A stretch of 64,000 nucleotides of DNA from Aphidius gifuensis. Its lineage: Eukaryota; Arthropoda; Insecta; Hymenoptera; Braconidae. The DNA is taken from contig NC_057791.1 of assembly GCF_014905175.1 (NCBI RefSeq), positions 1,302,001 to 1,366,000 of the forward strand, written 5' to 3'. Under the pieces are notes generated by a model. That model was not told the origin of the DNA, made no database searches, and worked only from the letters and a program-made list of their open reading frames with translations. This document shows positions 1 to 9,369 of the stretch, piece after piece; positions within the stretch are counted from its first letter, which is position 1; every line of letters starts with the position of its first letter. A program made the position numbers and the translations under genes.

Positions 1-1227
1 TTGGTTTAATGGGTTTTCATCAAATTCATGTTATTGATATGGATACTATTGAATTGTCAAATTTAAATAGGTAGGTTATGATAATTTCTTATACATACCT
101 AATTCAATAATTTTTATATTTAATAATTTAAATATTTTATTTTTAATAGACAATTTTTATTTCGACATGCTGATCTTGGTTCATCAAAAGCTGAAGTTGC
201 TGCAAAATTTATAAATAATAGAATACCAGGATGTAATGTTGTTGCACATTTTTGTATGATACAAGATAAAGATGAATCATTTTATCGTCAATTTCATATA
301 ATTGTTTGTGGTCTTGATTCAATTGTAGCTAGAAGATGGATAAATGGAATGTTATTATCATTATTAGTATATGAAGATGGTGAACTTGATCAAGAATCAA
401 TAATACCAATGGTTGATGGTGGTACTGAAGGTTTTAAAGGTAATTCACGTGTTATATTACCAGGTTTAACAGCATGTATTGAATGTACACTTGATTTATA
501 TCCACCACAAGTAACATATCCACTTTGTACAATTGCAAATACACCACGTTTACCAGAACATTGTATTGAATATGTTAAAGTTATACAATGGCCAAAAGAA
601 AATCCATTTGATTGTATTATTGATGGTGATGATCCACTTCATATTAATTGGATATATGAAAAATCAATTGAAAGATCAATACAATTTGGTATTAGAGGTT
701 TAACATATAGACTTGTACAAGGTGTTGTTAAAAATATTATACCAGCAGTTGCATCAACAAATGCAACAATTGCTGCAACTTGTGCAACTGAAGTATTTAA
801 ATTAGCAACAAGTTGTTGTGCATCACTTAATAATTATATGGTATTAAATAATTTAGATGGTATTTATACATATACATATGAAGCTGAAAAAAAAAGTGAT
901 TGTCTTGCATGTAGTGAAATACCACGTGAAATTGAATTAATTGATGGTAATATTAAATTAAAAGAATTTATTGATTTATTATGTCAAAGACATGATTTAC
1001 AAATGAAAAATCCAGGACTTACTGTTGCTAATGTTGATGGAAAAAATAAAACACTATACATGCAAACAGTACCAAGTATTGAAGAAAAAACACGTGTTAA
1101 TTTGGGTAAATCATTGACAGAGCTAGGATTAACTGATGGAATGGAAATTAATGTTGCTGATATTACTACACCAAACACTATAACATTGAAGCTTAAATTT
1201 AAAAATACAGATATTGAAATGGCTTGA
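1..1227 (+). CDS. Uba3: NEDD8-activating enzyme E1 catalytic subunit (Uba3), 3' part
   Basis: Catalytic subunit of the E1 that adenylates NEDD8 and passes it to the E2 Ubc12, so that cullins can be neddylated. Two exons are visible: <1-70 and 150-1227, joined in frame at 70/150 (GT at 71, AG at 148-149); the codon split across the intron is Arg of the ...LNRQFLFR run typical of ThiF/E1 folds. The second exon shows the Cys-x-x-Cys zinc pairs (ACIEC and CLAC), the catalytic cysteine in the YPLCTIA context followed by PRLPEHCIEYVK, and a C-terminal ubiquitin-fold E2-binding domain (about the last 80 residues). The N-terminal nucleotide-binding part lies off the left edge, so the gene is cut by the window and not broken. 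The stop is TGA at 1225-1227. Confidence 0.95.
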
Positions 1228-1249
1228 CAAATAATATAATGATAAATTA

Positions 1250-1255
1250 AATAAA
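1250..1255 (+). terminator. Poly(A) signal of Uba3
   Basis: AATAAA lies 23 bases after the Uba3 stop codon, followed by T-rich sequence. This is the expected position for the cleavage/polyadenylation signal. Confidence 0.5.
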
Positions 1256-1936
1256 TACTCTATATTAATGCTTTTTTTTTTTTTTTATTAAATAATTTGA
1301 TATTTTTTTTTTCATAATGTTCTTCAATGTTTTAATTACAAATTGAAAAAAAAAAAGCTCAAATAAAGTTAATTATTAATTGATTGATCAAGATGTAGCT
1401 ATATTTTCTTTTTCGTTTTTATTTGCAGAAAAAAAAATGGGATTTATTGAAAATAATAAATTCAAAAACAAATTTAAATATTAATTTTTTTTTCTTTATA
1501 TGACAACTGCCAAATGTCGACACTCATTTTACAATTTTTAAGTAATTTATTTAAACAATTTAATGAAAAATTATTTTAACACAAAAAAAAAAACAATACC
1601 AGATTGTTGTTTTAGTTGATTTTTTTTTATTTTAATACAAATGATTCTAATAATTTTTGATAATAAGGGATACTTGAAGAAAAGAAAAAATAATAATAAT
1701 AATATATCACAATGATAGTTGATAAATTTTTCAATGATAGTAATTTTTTATTAATGCACTTGAGTGCGAAAGTAAAAGAATAGTTGTTGTTATTAATATT
1801 GTTGATACATCTTGTATTGGCTAAGGAAATATTAATATTATCAAGTATATCATTGTTATCTTTTAATTATCGATAATTTTATTGATGTAAAAAATGACGA
1901 GTGCACGACTTTGATGATTAAGTCATGATGGGCATA
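1256..1936. other. Convergent intergenic gap between Uba3 and PA2G4
   Basis: AT-rich sequence with A/T homopolymers between two convergent genes. I see no open frame with splice sites and no RNA gene. It probably holds the tails of both 3' untranslated regions. Confidence 0.5.
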
Positions 1937-1942
1937 TTTATT
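1937..1942 (-). terminator. Poly(A) signal of PA2G4
   Basis: TTTATT on the plus strand reads AATAAA on the minus strand, 24 bases beyond the PA2G4 stop codon. No stronger signal lies nearer the stop. Confidence 0.45.
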
Positions 1943-1965
1943 GAATGATGACAGTTGGCTTTGTG

Positions 1966-3767
1966 TTAAGCCTTGGCATCAACTTCCATGGCAACTTCGT
2001 TAACAGCTTTTTCAGCCTTCTTCTTCTTCTTTTTAGCTGATTTTGGATTTGCAGATGAGTTAAGAAGAGACTGAAATAATTAATCATCAATTAGTTACAG
2101 TTAATAAATTTGTAAAATATAAATTGTTGTATTAAGTTTGTTTAATTAATACCTTGAGCTCTGGATCTTCGACAGTGCAATCTGTTTGGAATGCATCACT
2201 ATCAAATGGTAAACCTGTTATTTTATGTGCACCATTTGGCATCAACAATACTGTAAATTTAAATTGTGCAACATGTTCATTTGGTTTTTCATATAAAACT
2301 TGGAATGGTTCAATCAATCTGTGATTAACACATTCAACAACAGCCATTTTAGTTTTTCCTTCTTCTTCAAATGTACGAAGATTAAATGGCATTGTACCTT
2401 GATTATGAGTAAGAACAGAATAAAATGCTCTTGATGCTTTTAATTTTAACTGATATGTTTCATCAGTTTTTTTATAAATTGTAACACGTGTATTTTGTTC
2501 ACGTCCAATACCTTCACCAGTACTAACTAATACATCCATAGCATAAACCTAAAAACAAAAATAAAAATTCATCAATAATAAATTAATATAAAAAATAATA
2601 CAAATAAAAAATAAATGATTTATCAACAAACCTCATATGTATCAAGAGTGAATTTTTCATGTTCTTTTTTTTGTGCATCATTTGGATTTTGTATTATTGT
2701 TTTTTCTCCATCAATTTTAAATCTTTTTAATTGATGACTCAACATACCTTCAATTGGTTTACATTTATAAGCAGCACATACTTTTTCAACAGTACTTGTT
2801 ATTGAATAAGTACCAGTACCTGGTTTTAAAAGTCTTAATGCAGCTTCAGATGCATTATGTGCAGCTACAACAACATCAGCTTTTTTACCAGTTACTTTTT
2901 TATCAGCTGATGAACCAACGACAATTGTATGTGCAACAACAGCAATAAAACCATCAACATGTGCACCAAGATCACTAGATTAATAATAAACAATATTAAT
3001 TATATATTAATTAATTAATAAATAAAAAGTAGTTAAGAAATAAATAACTTACACTTTAACCATATCATCTTCTTTCAATATCACATCAGGTTCACTTGCA
3101 ATTGGTGAAAAATGGCAAATACAATTGTTAACAGATATACAAGTTGGAAATGCAATACCTTTTTTTAAATCTTTTTCTTTCTTGAATACCTTGCTTGTTT
3201 CTTCAAGCAACAATTTATCACCATATTCACAAGTTTCTCTTACTGATGCACCAGCTACGCATTTTTCCAGAACTTGTTTCAAGATCTCTATATTTTTTTT
3301 TTTTAAAATAGAAAAAAATTTAATTATTATTTAAGCATCATTCAACAGATTATTATTATTATTATGATCATTGTATGAAAAAAAAAAAAAATAATTTATA
3401 AAAATAAATATGACAATTAATGGTTGGTTATGGTGAATTAAATTTTTTTGATGAAAATTAAGACAATAATGATGATTTTGTAATGATAATGTTGGAGATA
3501 ATTTTGGATTAAATGAAAAAATAAAATTTTATAATGAACGCTAGTCCACATGGCGTGTAGTGGCCGGCATTGCTGGTTCACATTCCATATGGACATGATG
3601 AAAATATCCATTAAAATGTTATTTTAAAATGCTAAATAAATTATTATCATATTGGTAAATAAACATAGCATCATTATCTTACGATTTACGATTGTCCCAG
3701 CCATTTTATACTTGGTTACAACCAAGTCTTCGGCGATGGTCTTCTCAATTTCTTCTTTGTCCGCCAT
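1966..3767 (-). CDS. Proliferation-associated protein 2G4 / EBP1 homologue
   Basis: Pita-bread (methionine aminopeptidase-like) fold protein of the PA2G4/EBP1 family; relatives bind ribosomes and RNA and affect growth, and lack peptidase activity. Five coding exons, 5' to 3' on the minus strand: 3767-3683, 3287-3053, 2974-2632, 2548-2153, 2070-1966. Phases join perfectly to 387 residues, close to the human length of about 394. Seen: N-terminal TIAEDLVVTKYKMAG, then KGIAFPTCISVNNCICHFSP, KVDLGAHVDGFIAVVAHT, a PIEGMLSHQLKRFKIDGEK segment, and a Lys-rich tail (SAKKKKKKAEKA) matching the family's basic C-terminus. The start ATG at 3767 gives MADKEEIEKT, as in insect homologues. It is convergent with Uba3. 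Intron 1 carries an imperfect hairpin at 3544-3594. Confidence 0.95.
3544..3594 (-). repeat. 51-nt imperfect hairpin in PA2G4 intron 1
   Basis: Ten-base arms (minus strand GTCCATATGG and CCATGTGGAC) pair with a single G-T wobble around a loop of about 31 nt that can itself form a short GC stem. The segment is much more GC-rich than the surrounding intron. It is shorter than most pre-miRNAs. I cannot assign it to a known RNA family. Confidence 0.35.
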
Positions 3768-4568
3768 GTCTTTTAGCACAATTTTAATAAACTGAAACAA
3801 ATTTAATACAGAAAAAAAAAAGCTGGATCTCAAATGATCTCAAATTGTCTAGGGCAACGTGGATTTGAAAATATTATCTAAAAACACTTGTAGTGAAAAT
3901 AGCAAAAAAGTATTATATGACGTGGAACATGGCGTCTTTTTAATTTTTTTTTTTGTATTTTTTTTTTCTCATATTGCTTATACTGTTGATTTAAATGTTT
4001 ACAAAATATTTTTACTCTTTTTTTCTCTCTTATAAATAAATAAATTTATCTCCTAAAAATAAAGCTATATAATTAATTAATTTTAAAAGGAAAATTTTAG
4101 TAGAAAAATTCAAACAAAATAGCAATTTTTTTTTTTTTGTAAATTGTTTATTGATTGTTAAACTATTGAAAAATATTTATTTATATTTATTTAACAATTT
4201 TTTTTCATTATTTATTTATTTTTATTATTATTAATTATTATATTATCGAAAATTGTTTACTAAACTATGATAAAGTCAATTTTATTTTCTTGAAAACAAA
4301 AATACAAAATAAATTTAAAATTTTGTATCAAAATATTTTTTTTGAAATACAAAATTATCATTTGTTTATATAATAAAAATTTAATCTTGAAAAATTATTA
4401 AATTAATTTAACAATAAAAATAAACATATCTATACTATTAAATTTAAATAAACATTATTTTTTTTTTTTCAAGCTATATAACTTTGATATAAAAAATAAA
4501 TAAAAAGAAATTTTTTTTATCAAAAATATTAAATAGAAAATAAAGCTATATATAATGATAATTAATAA
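3768..4568. other. PA2G4 5' flank and 3' flank of the next gene
   Basis: Both flanking genes run leftwards, so this gap holds the PA2G4 leader and promoter (near 3768-3950, with the short direct repeat GATCTCAAAT just upstream of the start) and the 3' untranslated region of the gene ending at 4569. From about 3960 to 4560 it is nearly pure A/T. No gene was found. Confidence 0.4.
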
Positions 4569-5810
4569 TTAATCAAATGACGTCATTGGATCAATAATTC
4601 TTTTAAAATTTGAAGCTTTAATTTTATCAACAATTTGTGAATTATTTTTTTGTTGTTGAAAAGGTTTATTTTTCAAAGACATTGTTTCAATCATGCTTGT
4701 CAATGATTTATCAGTTTTATCAATAATTTTACCATTTTTTGTATGTTGAAAATGATCCAATGATTTACTTTTAATTGTTAAATTTTTCATTCTTGCTATT
4801 GGTTCTCTTGCACGAATATTCCAAGTACGTTTTAAATCAGTATCATCAATTTTATTATTTTTTTTTATATAATTTTCATCATCCAATGATTTACTTTTAA
4901 TTGTAAAATTATTTTTCATACGTGCTATTGGATCACGTGCACGTATATTCCATATTTTTTTTTGTTTATACAATGGACTTGATATTTCTTTATCTTTATA
5001 ATCATCAATGATACTACGAACTGGTGATAAATGATTAATTATTAAATTTGTTTCTCTTCTACGTTTTTCTGTTTTTGAAAATATTAAATCCATTGATTTA
5101 CCAGCAAGAAGAGGTGAACCAGGTGCTGCAGTTAATTTTGGTGATAAATAAGGTGAAAGTACTGGTACCACTGATGATGGTGATGATGATGATTCACATT
5201 TTTTTAATGTTGAAGAATTAATTAAATCTTTTATAATAAAATTTGATGATGGAACAAGTGGTTTATGACAAATTGTACTTGATGCTGCTGGCTCATCTTC
5301 ATTAATTGTAGTACTATTTGATTTTTTATAATTATTATTAACATTTGAATTATTTATTGTTGTATTAGTTGATATACGCATTGCATTTTTAATTGCATTT
5401 GCAAATGTATAAAAAATTCCAGTATTATTTTCAATTTTAGAATTACCTTTTATTGGAGATTTTTTTGGTAATGATAATGATTTTGGTGTATTTAAATGTT
5501 CAACTGCTTCTTGTTTTTTGTTATCACTATTATTATCACATGATGATTTTTCAACAATATTTTGTGTTTGTTGATTATGATCTGTTGAAGTTGTATTTTT
5601 ATCAATAAATTTATCAACTGTTTGAGTACAATCAACAGGTGAATGTTCAGATATACTTTGATGTGCATCAAAATAATCATCAATTGATGTTGAATTTAAT
5701 AAACTTTCATTTGCATTTTGTTCAATTGATTCATTAAACATACCAATTGAATTTTTCAATCCAATTTTTGTGGATGATGTTATCTCTGACAATTGATTTA
5801 ATTTATTCAT
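4569..5810 (-). CDS. Unrecognised Ser/Asn/Lys-rich protein with a duplicated WNIRAR motif
   Basis: One coding exon of 413 residues. The start is ATG at 5810: the frame is open a little further upstream but has no earlier ATG before a TAA stop. A leader intron looks real: acceptor TTTAATTTAG at 5883 and donor GTACTT at 5984, so the 5' untranslated exon begins at or upstream of 5985. I do not recognise the family. Seen: low-complexity Asn/Ser-rich N-terminal half; SPYLSPKL and AAPGSPLLAGKS (Ser-Pro motifs resembling phosphorylation sites); basic KRRRETN; then two near-identical blocks, WNIRARDPIARMK at about residues 287-299 and WNIRAREPIARMK at about 330-342, each followed by TIKSKSLD. There is no signal peptide or membrane segment. 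Probably an intrinsically disordered scaffold or nuclear protein, but no function can be assigned. Confidence 0.8.
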   Translation of the reverse strand: MNKLNQLSEITSSTKIGLKNSIGMFNESIEQNANESLLNSTSIDDYFDAHQSISEHSPVDCTQTVDKFIDKNTTSTDHNQQTQNIVEKSSCDNNSDNKKQEAVEHLNTPKSLSLPKKSPIKGNSKIENNTGIFYTFANAIKNAMRISTNTTINNSNVNNNYKKSNSTTINEDEPAASSTICHKPLVPSSNFIIKDLINSSTLKKCESSSSPSSVVPVLSPYLSPKLTAAPGSPLLAGKSMDLIFSKTEKRRRETNLIINHLSPVRSIIDDYKDKEISSPLYKQKKIWNIRARDPIARMKNNFTIKSKSLDDENYIKKNNKIDDTDLKRTWNIRAREPIARMKNLTIKSKSLDHFQHTKNGKIIDKTDKSLTSMIETMSLKNKPFQQQKNNSQIVDKIKASNFKRIIDPMTSFD

Positions 5811-6307
5811 GATGATTTTTATTTTTTTGGACGACAAATTATAACCAGACAATTGAAATTATCACCACTGTCTTCTTGATTGATCTAAATTAAAATTGAC
5901 AAAAAATTTAATTATAAAACTGGTTAATTAATTTATATTTATCAAATTTTAGATAAAATTATTTATCAAATTTTCAATAAGTACCTCTTTATTTGCCACG
6001 TTGTTGGATGTTTTTATTTTATTTTTTTTTCTTTTCTTTTGTGAAAATTTAATATTGATACGCATGCGTTATTGTTTTGGGGTGGCACTTGATCACTTGG
6101 TCACATGTGACTCTCGTGATTTGAGTTGAGAATCTCTTGATGTTGAGAATCTCTTGTTATAAATTTAAAAACACACTTAAAATATTTTTAAAAAAATATA
6201 TACATAATTATATTAATTAAAGTGTATTTTAAAAACATTAAACAATCGTTAAAAGTGTTTTATTTATTTTTTCGTCTAATAATATTGTGAAGACTGAAGA
6301 GGTTATC
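5811..6307. promoter_or_regulatory. Divergent promoter between the unrecognised gene and the F-box gene
   Basis: The genes on either side point away from each other. The gap contains the leftward gene's leader exon and intron, a palindrome ACGCATGCGT at 6060-6069 (NRF1-like core), a palindrome GTCACATGTGAC at 6100-6111 (E-box-like), and a 15-base direct repeat GTTGAGAATCTCTTG at 6125-6139 and 6142-6156 followed at once by TATAAA (6158-6163). Initiation sites are inferred, not seen. Confidence 0.5.
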
Positions 6308-7588
6308 ATGGGTATCACATCTAGCACACAAATGGTAAGTTTATAATTAAAATTTAAAATAAAAAGTTCATGTAATTAATCAAATCATTTATAATTTTTT
6401 AATATAGATAAATCAACAAGTGTTTTATGATAAAATTAATGACTTAAATGATGACTGTCTTGCTGAAATTTTTATGAAACTATCATTGGAAGAACGATTA
6501 ATCATTGAATCAGGTAAAAAGTATTATTTTTTCTGTTAATAATAAACGTAAATTAATTAAACTAAATAACTGGTATTTTTCTTTGTGTTTTTCAGTATGT
6601 CAAAGATGGAAAAATATCAGTCAAATATCATGGTATAATGTAGAAAAAATGAATTTACAAAATCTTGGACTTGATAAAAATTATATATCACAAGATGATG
6701 ATACAATGTTACGTTATTTTTTTAAATCAATTCATCTATTTGAACGTTGTGGAAAATTTGTTAAAATATTAGATTTAACATGGGTACATGATTCATCAAT
6801 AATGCCAATAATTAAATTACATTTTCCATTTATTAAAAAATTAAAACTTCAAATTAACGATTGGATTAATCGAGATTTTGATAATGCATTTTCAAATATG
6901 AAAAATCTTGAATCATTGTCAATTGTTATTGAGCCAAATAATCAAAGTATACCATTAACATTAATTGATGCACTTAATGGAGTTGTTGATAAATTGAAAA
7001 AGCTAAAATTTAAAAATTATTTATATTGTACTAAACCTTGTGGATCAGAAGAAATGACTATTCCTAATCAACTAGCATCAGTAAGTTAATATTTTTAATT
7101 ATTTTTAATTAAAAAAAATGATATAATAATTATAATTAATTATTTAATTACAGATTATTAAACAATCAAAGTCACTTAATTGTTTGAGCTTAGTTGGTTA
7201 CGAATTGAGTGATGCAATAATTGCTGAAATATCAAATAAAAAAAGTTTGACTAATCTTGTTATACATAAAAGACTCAAGTGTAATAATGATAAAAGTATT
7301 TATCCAATTTCACGTATGAAAAATTTAGAAATATTGAGTATAAGTGGTGCTAATGATACATTTATAATTAACTTATCAATAAATTCTAAAAATTTGAAAC
7401 ATTTACATCTAGATAATTGTTGTATTAACAATGATGGGATAAATGCAATTATAAAATTTGAAAAACTAAAAACAATTAAAATGAAAATAGTTAATGAATA
7501 TTTTAATGTTGATAATTTTCCTATTTTTAAGTTTGATGAACATGTGGAAAAATTGATATCTTTTAATGACACTACTATTTTTTTTTAA
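6308..7588 (+). CDS. F-box/LRR protein
   Basis: Probable substrate receptor of an SCF ubiquitin ligase. Four exons: 6308-6334, 6408-6513, 6596-7080, 7154-7588; all borders are GT/AG and phases join to 350 residues. The F-box is at about residues 19-60 (INDLNDDCLAEIFMKLSLEE ... VCQRWKNISQ), followed by irregular leucine-rich repeats through to the C-terminus (LKLQINDW, LESLSIVI, LSLVGYEL, LEILSISG, LKHLHLDN). The start MGITSSTQM begins the first short exon; upstream lies the shared promoter. The substrate is unknown. The family expands and diverges quickly in insects, so I give no orthologue name. The gene ends 355 bases from the convergent MIC13-like gene. Confidence 0.85.
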
Positions 7589-7938
7589 CACTTGAATTGA
7601 TTAATTTTGATAATGACTAATAAATATTATATTATTTTATAACAAATAACATGTTTGAATTAATTTTTTATAGATATAATTTTTGTCAACATGCTGTTGC
7701 TTACAGGGGCTTTGAGCAAAAGCAGTTTGCAATTTTTTGCGTTGAAAAATTAGCATAAATAATTAAAAAATAAAATAGAAAAACTAAATTTTCTTTAATA
7801 TTGTAGCTAATTTATTACCTATTTTTTTAAATAAGGAATGGTTTTTAATTTTAAATAATTAAAATTCAAAAATTTTACAATATTTTGTATTTTATTTTAT
7901 AGAATATAATAATTACTATTAACATTGTTGTAAATAGG
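7589..7938. other. Convergent intergenic gap
   Basis: AT-rich 3' flanks of the F-box and MIC13-like genes. One less AT-rich stretch lies at about 7688-7740. No open frame with splice sites was seen. Confidence 0.4.
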
Positions 7939-7944
7939 TTTATT
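7939..7944 (-). terminator. Poly(A) signal overlapping the MIC13-like stop
   Basis: The minus strand reads AATAAA directly out of the TAA stop codon, giving a very short 3' untranslated region if it is used. Confidence 0.35.
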
Positions 7945-8509
7945 TATTGACTTTTTGTTGATGTTTGTTCATTTGAATTTTTAAAACTTTCAATTGCATT
8001 TTTAATTGTTGGAGATGACATTACTGTATCAACACCATTTGTTGCATGTGTTGGCAATTCAGATACATAATTAATGCTTTTTTTAACACCTATATTCCAC
8101 ATTCCTCTGGCACAATTTGTCATTGTTGATATATTTGGTAAATCATTAAGTACAACACATTTCTATTAAACAAAAAAATTTTATAAATAAAAAATATTAA
8201 TTATTAATATAAATAATGACAAATTAACTTACATCTTTAACAACATCTTTGACAGTATTATTTGTTAAATATGGAGTAATATTATTATATAATTTTGTGC
8301 AAAATTTAATACTGTCATCTGAATTTGACCATAGACCTTCTTCAACAGTATAATAAATTAATCCTCCAACGATACTTGATTTAACAGCAAATCTATAAAA
8401 TAAATAATTATTTAAATAATCAATAAAAATAAACCTATTTTTAATAACAATAATAAACTCTAAATATTTTTTTTTATATTTTTTTGATAACTTACTTAAT
8501 TAAACCCAT
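7944..8509 (-). CDS. MICOS complex subunit MIC13 (QIL1)-like protein
   Basis: Small mitochondrial inner-membrane protein of the MICOS crista-junction complex. Three exons on the minus strand: 8509-8496 (14 nt), 8392-8233, 8162-7944; phases join to 130 residues, a normal length for the family. The N-terminus MGLIKFAVKSSIVGGLIYYT contains the conserved membrane segment, followed by VEEGLWSNSDDSIKFCTKLY, typical of the family, and later MWNIGVKKSINYVSELPTH, matching the conserved WN-GVK block of QIL1 proteins. The gene starts with an exon of only 14 nt, so single-exon ORF searches would miss it. It is divergent from the dynein intermediate chain gene across 860 bases. Confidence 0.85.
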
Positions 8510-9369
8510 TGTTGTTGATTAATTTGTTAAATAAATTATTGACAATTGAAATTATGTAGATAAATTATATAATATTATTTTTAATCAATAAATTATTATT
8601 GTTTTAAGGGTGTAAAGTGTAAACAATAAACACACACGACTAAATTTTAGAGGTTATAACAATTCTCAAAATTTAACAGTTTAATTTAGCAAAAAAAAAA
8701 TTAAATTATAATTTTTTAACTACAATTAATTATTGAAAAATTTATTTAAATTTTTATTTATTCATTAGTATTATCATCAAGATATTATTTAATAATTATT
8801 TTCTATTTATAATTATAAATAAATAATTTTGACTAACGTAGTATGTTACATGTGCATGTGTGTAAAAAAAAGTGTTCATATGTGTGTGTCTCTCCTTGCA
8901 AAGACAAAAATGGATTCGCATCTTGGTCGGGCGTAATCACAAGTGACGTTTAATATTTTTATTTATTAAAATATAATATTCATTAAAAAATTTGTCATTG
9001 TTATATTATTATAAAAAATTAATTTGTAAATTATTTAACTAATTAACAAGGTAATTGTCATGTTTATTTTGATGATATTTGTTTAATTAAAACCGGTTTA
9101 ATGAAAGTTTTAATATTCATTAAAATTTTGTTGTTCTTATTTTATATTTACGTGACACATTATTAATCCGTTATAATTTATTAATACGAAATATTATTTT
9201 AAAAATTTACATATCAAAAATATAATAATAAATAAGCTTATTATAAATTAAGGAAAATAATTTTAACATAAGTTTCTTGTGTTGGTAAAAAATCAATAAG
9301 TTAATATGTATTATTTTTTTTTTTTGATTCTAGCAAGCTGTAATAATAATAAATAAATAAATAACAACA
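8510..9369. promoter_or_regulatory. Divergent promoter region and leader of the dynein intermediate chain gene
   Basis: The gap between two head-to-head genes. A GC-richer core at about 8885-8955 includes GGTCGGGCGTAATCAC and a CRE-like GTGACGTTT. A probable leader intron for the rightward gene runs from donor AAG|GTAATT at 9051 to acceptor TTTGATTCTAG ending at 9333, so the coding exon starts at 9334 with 36 bases of untranslated sequence. Confidence 0.5.
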
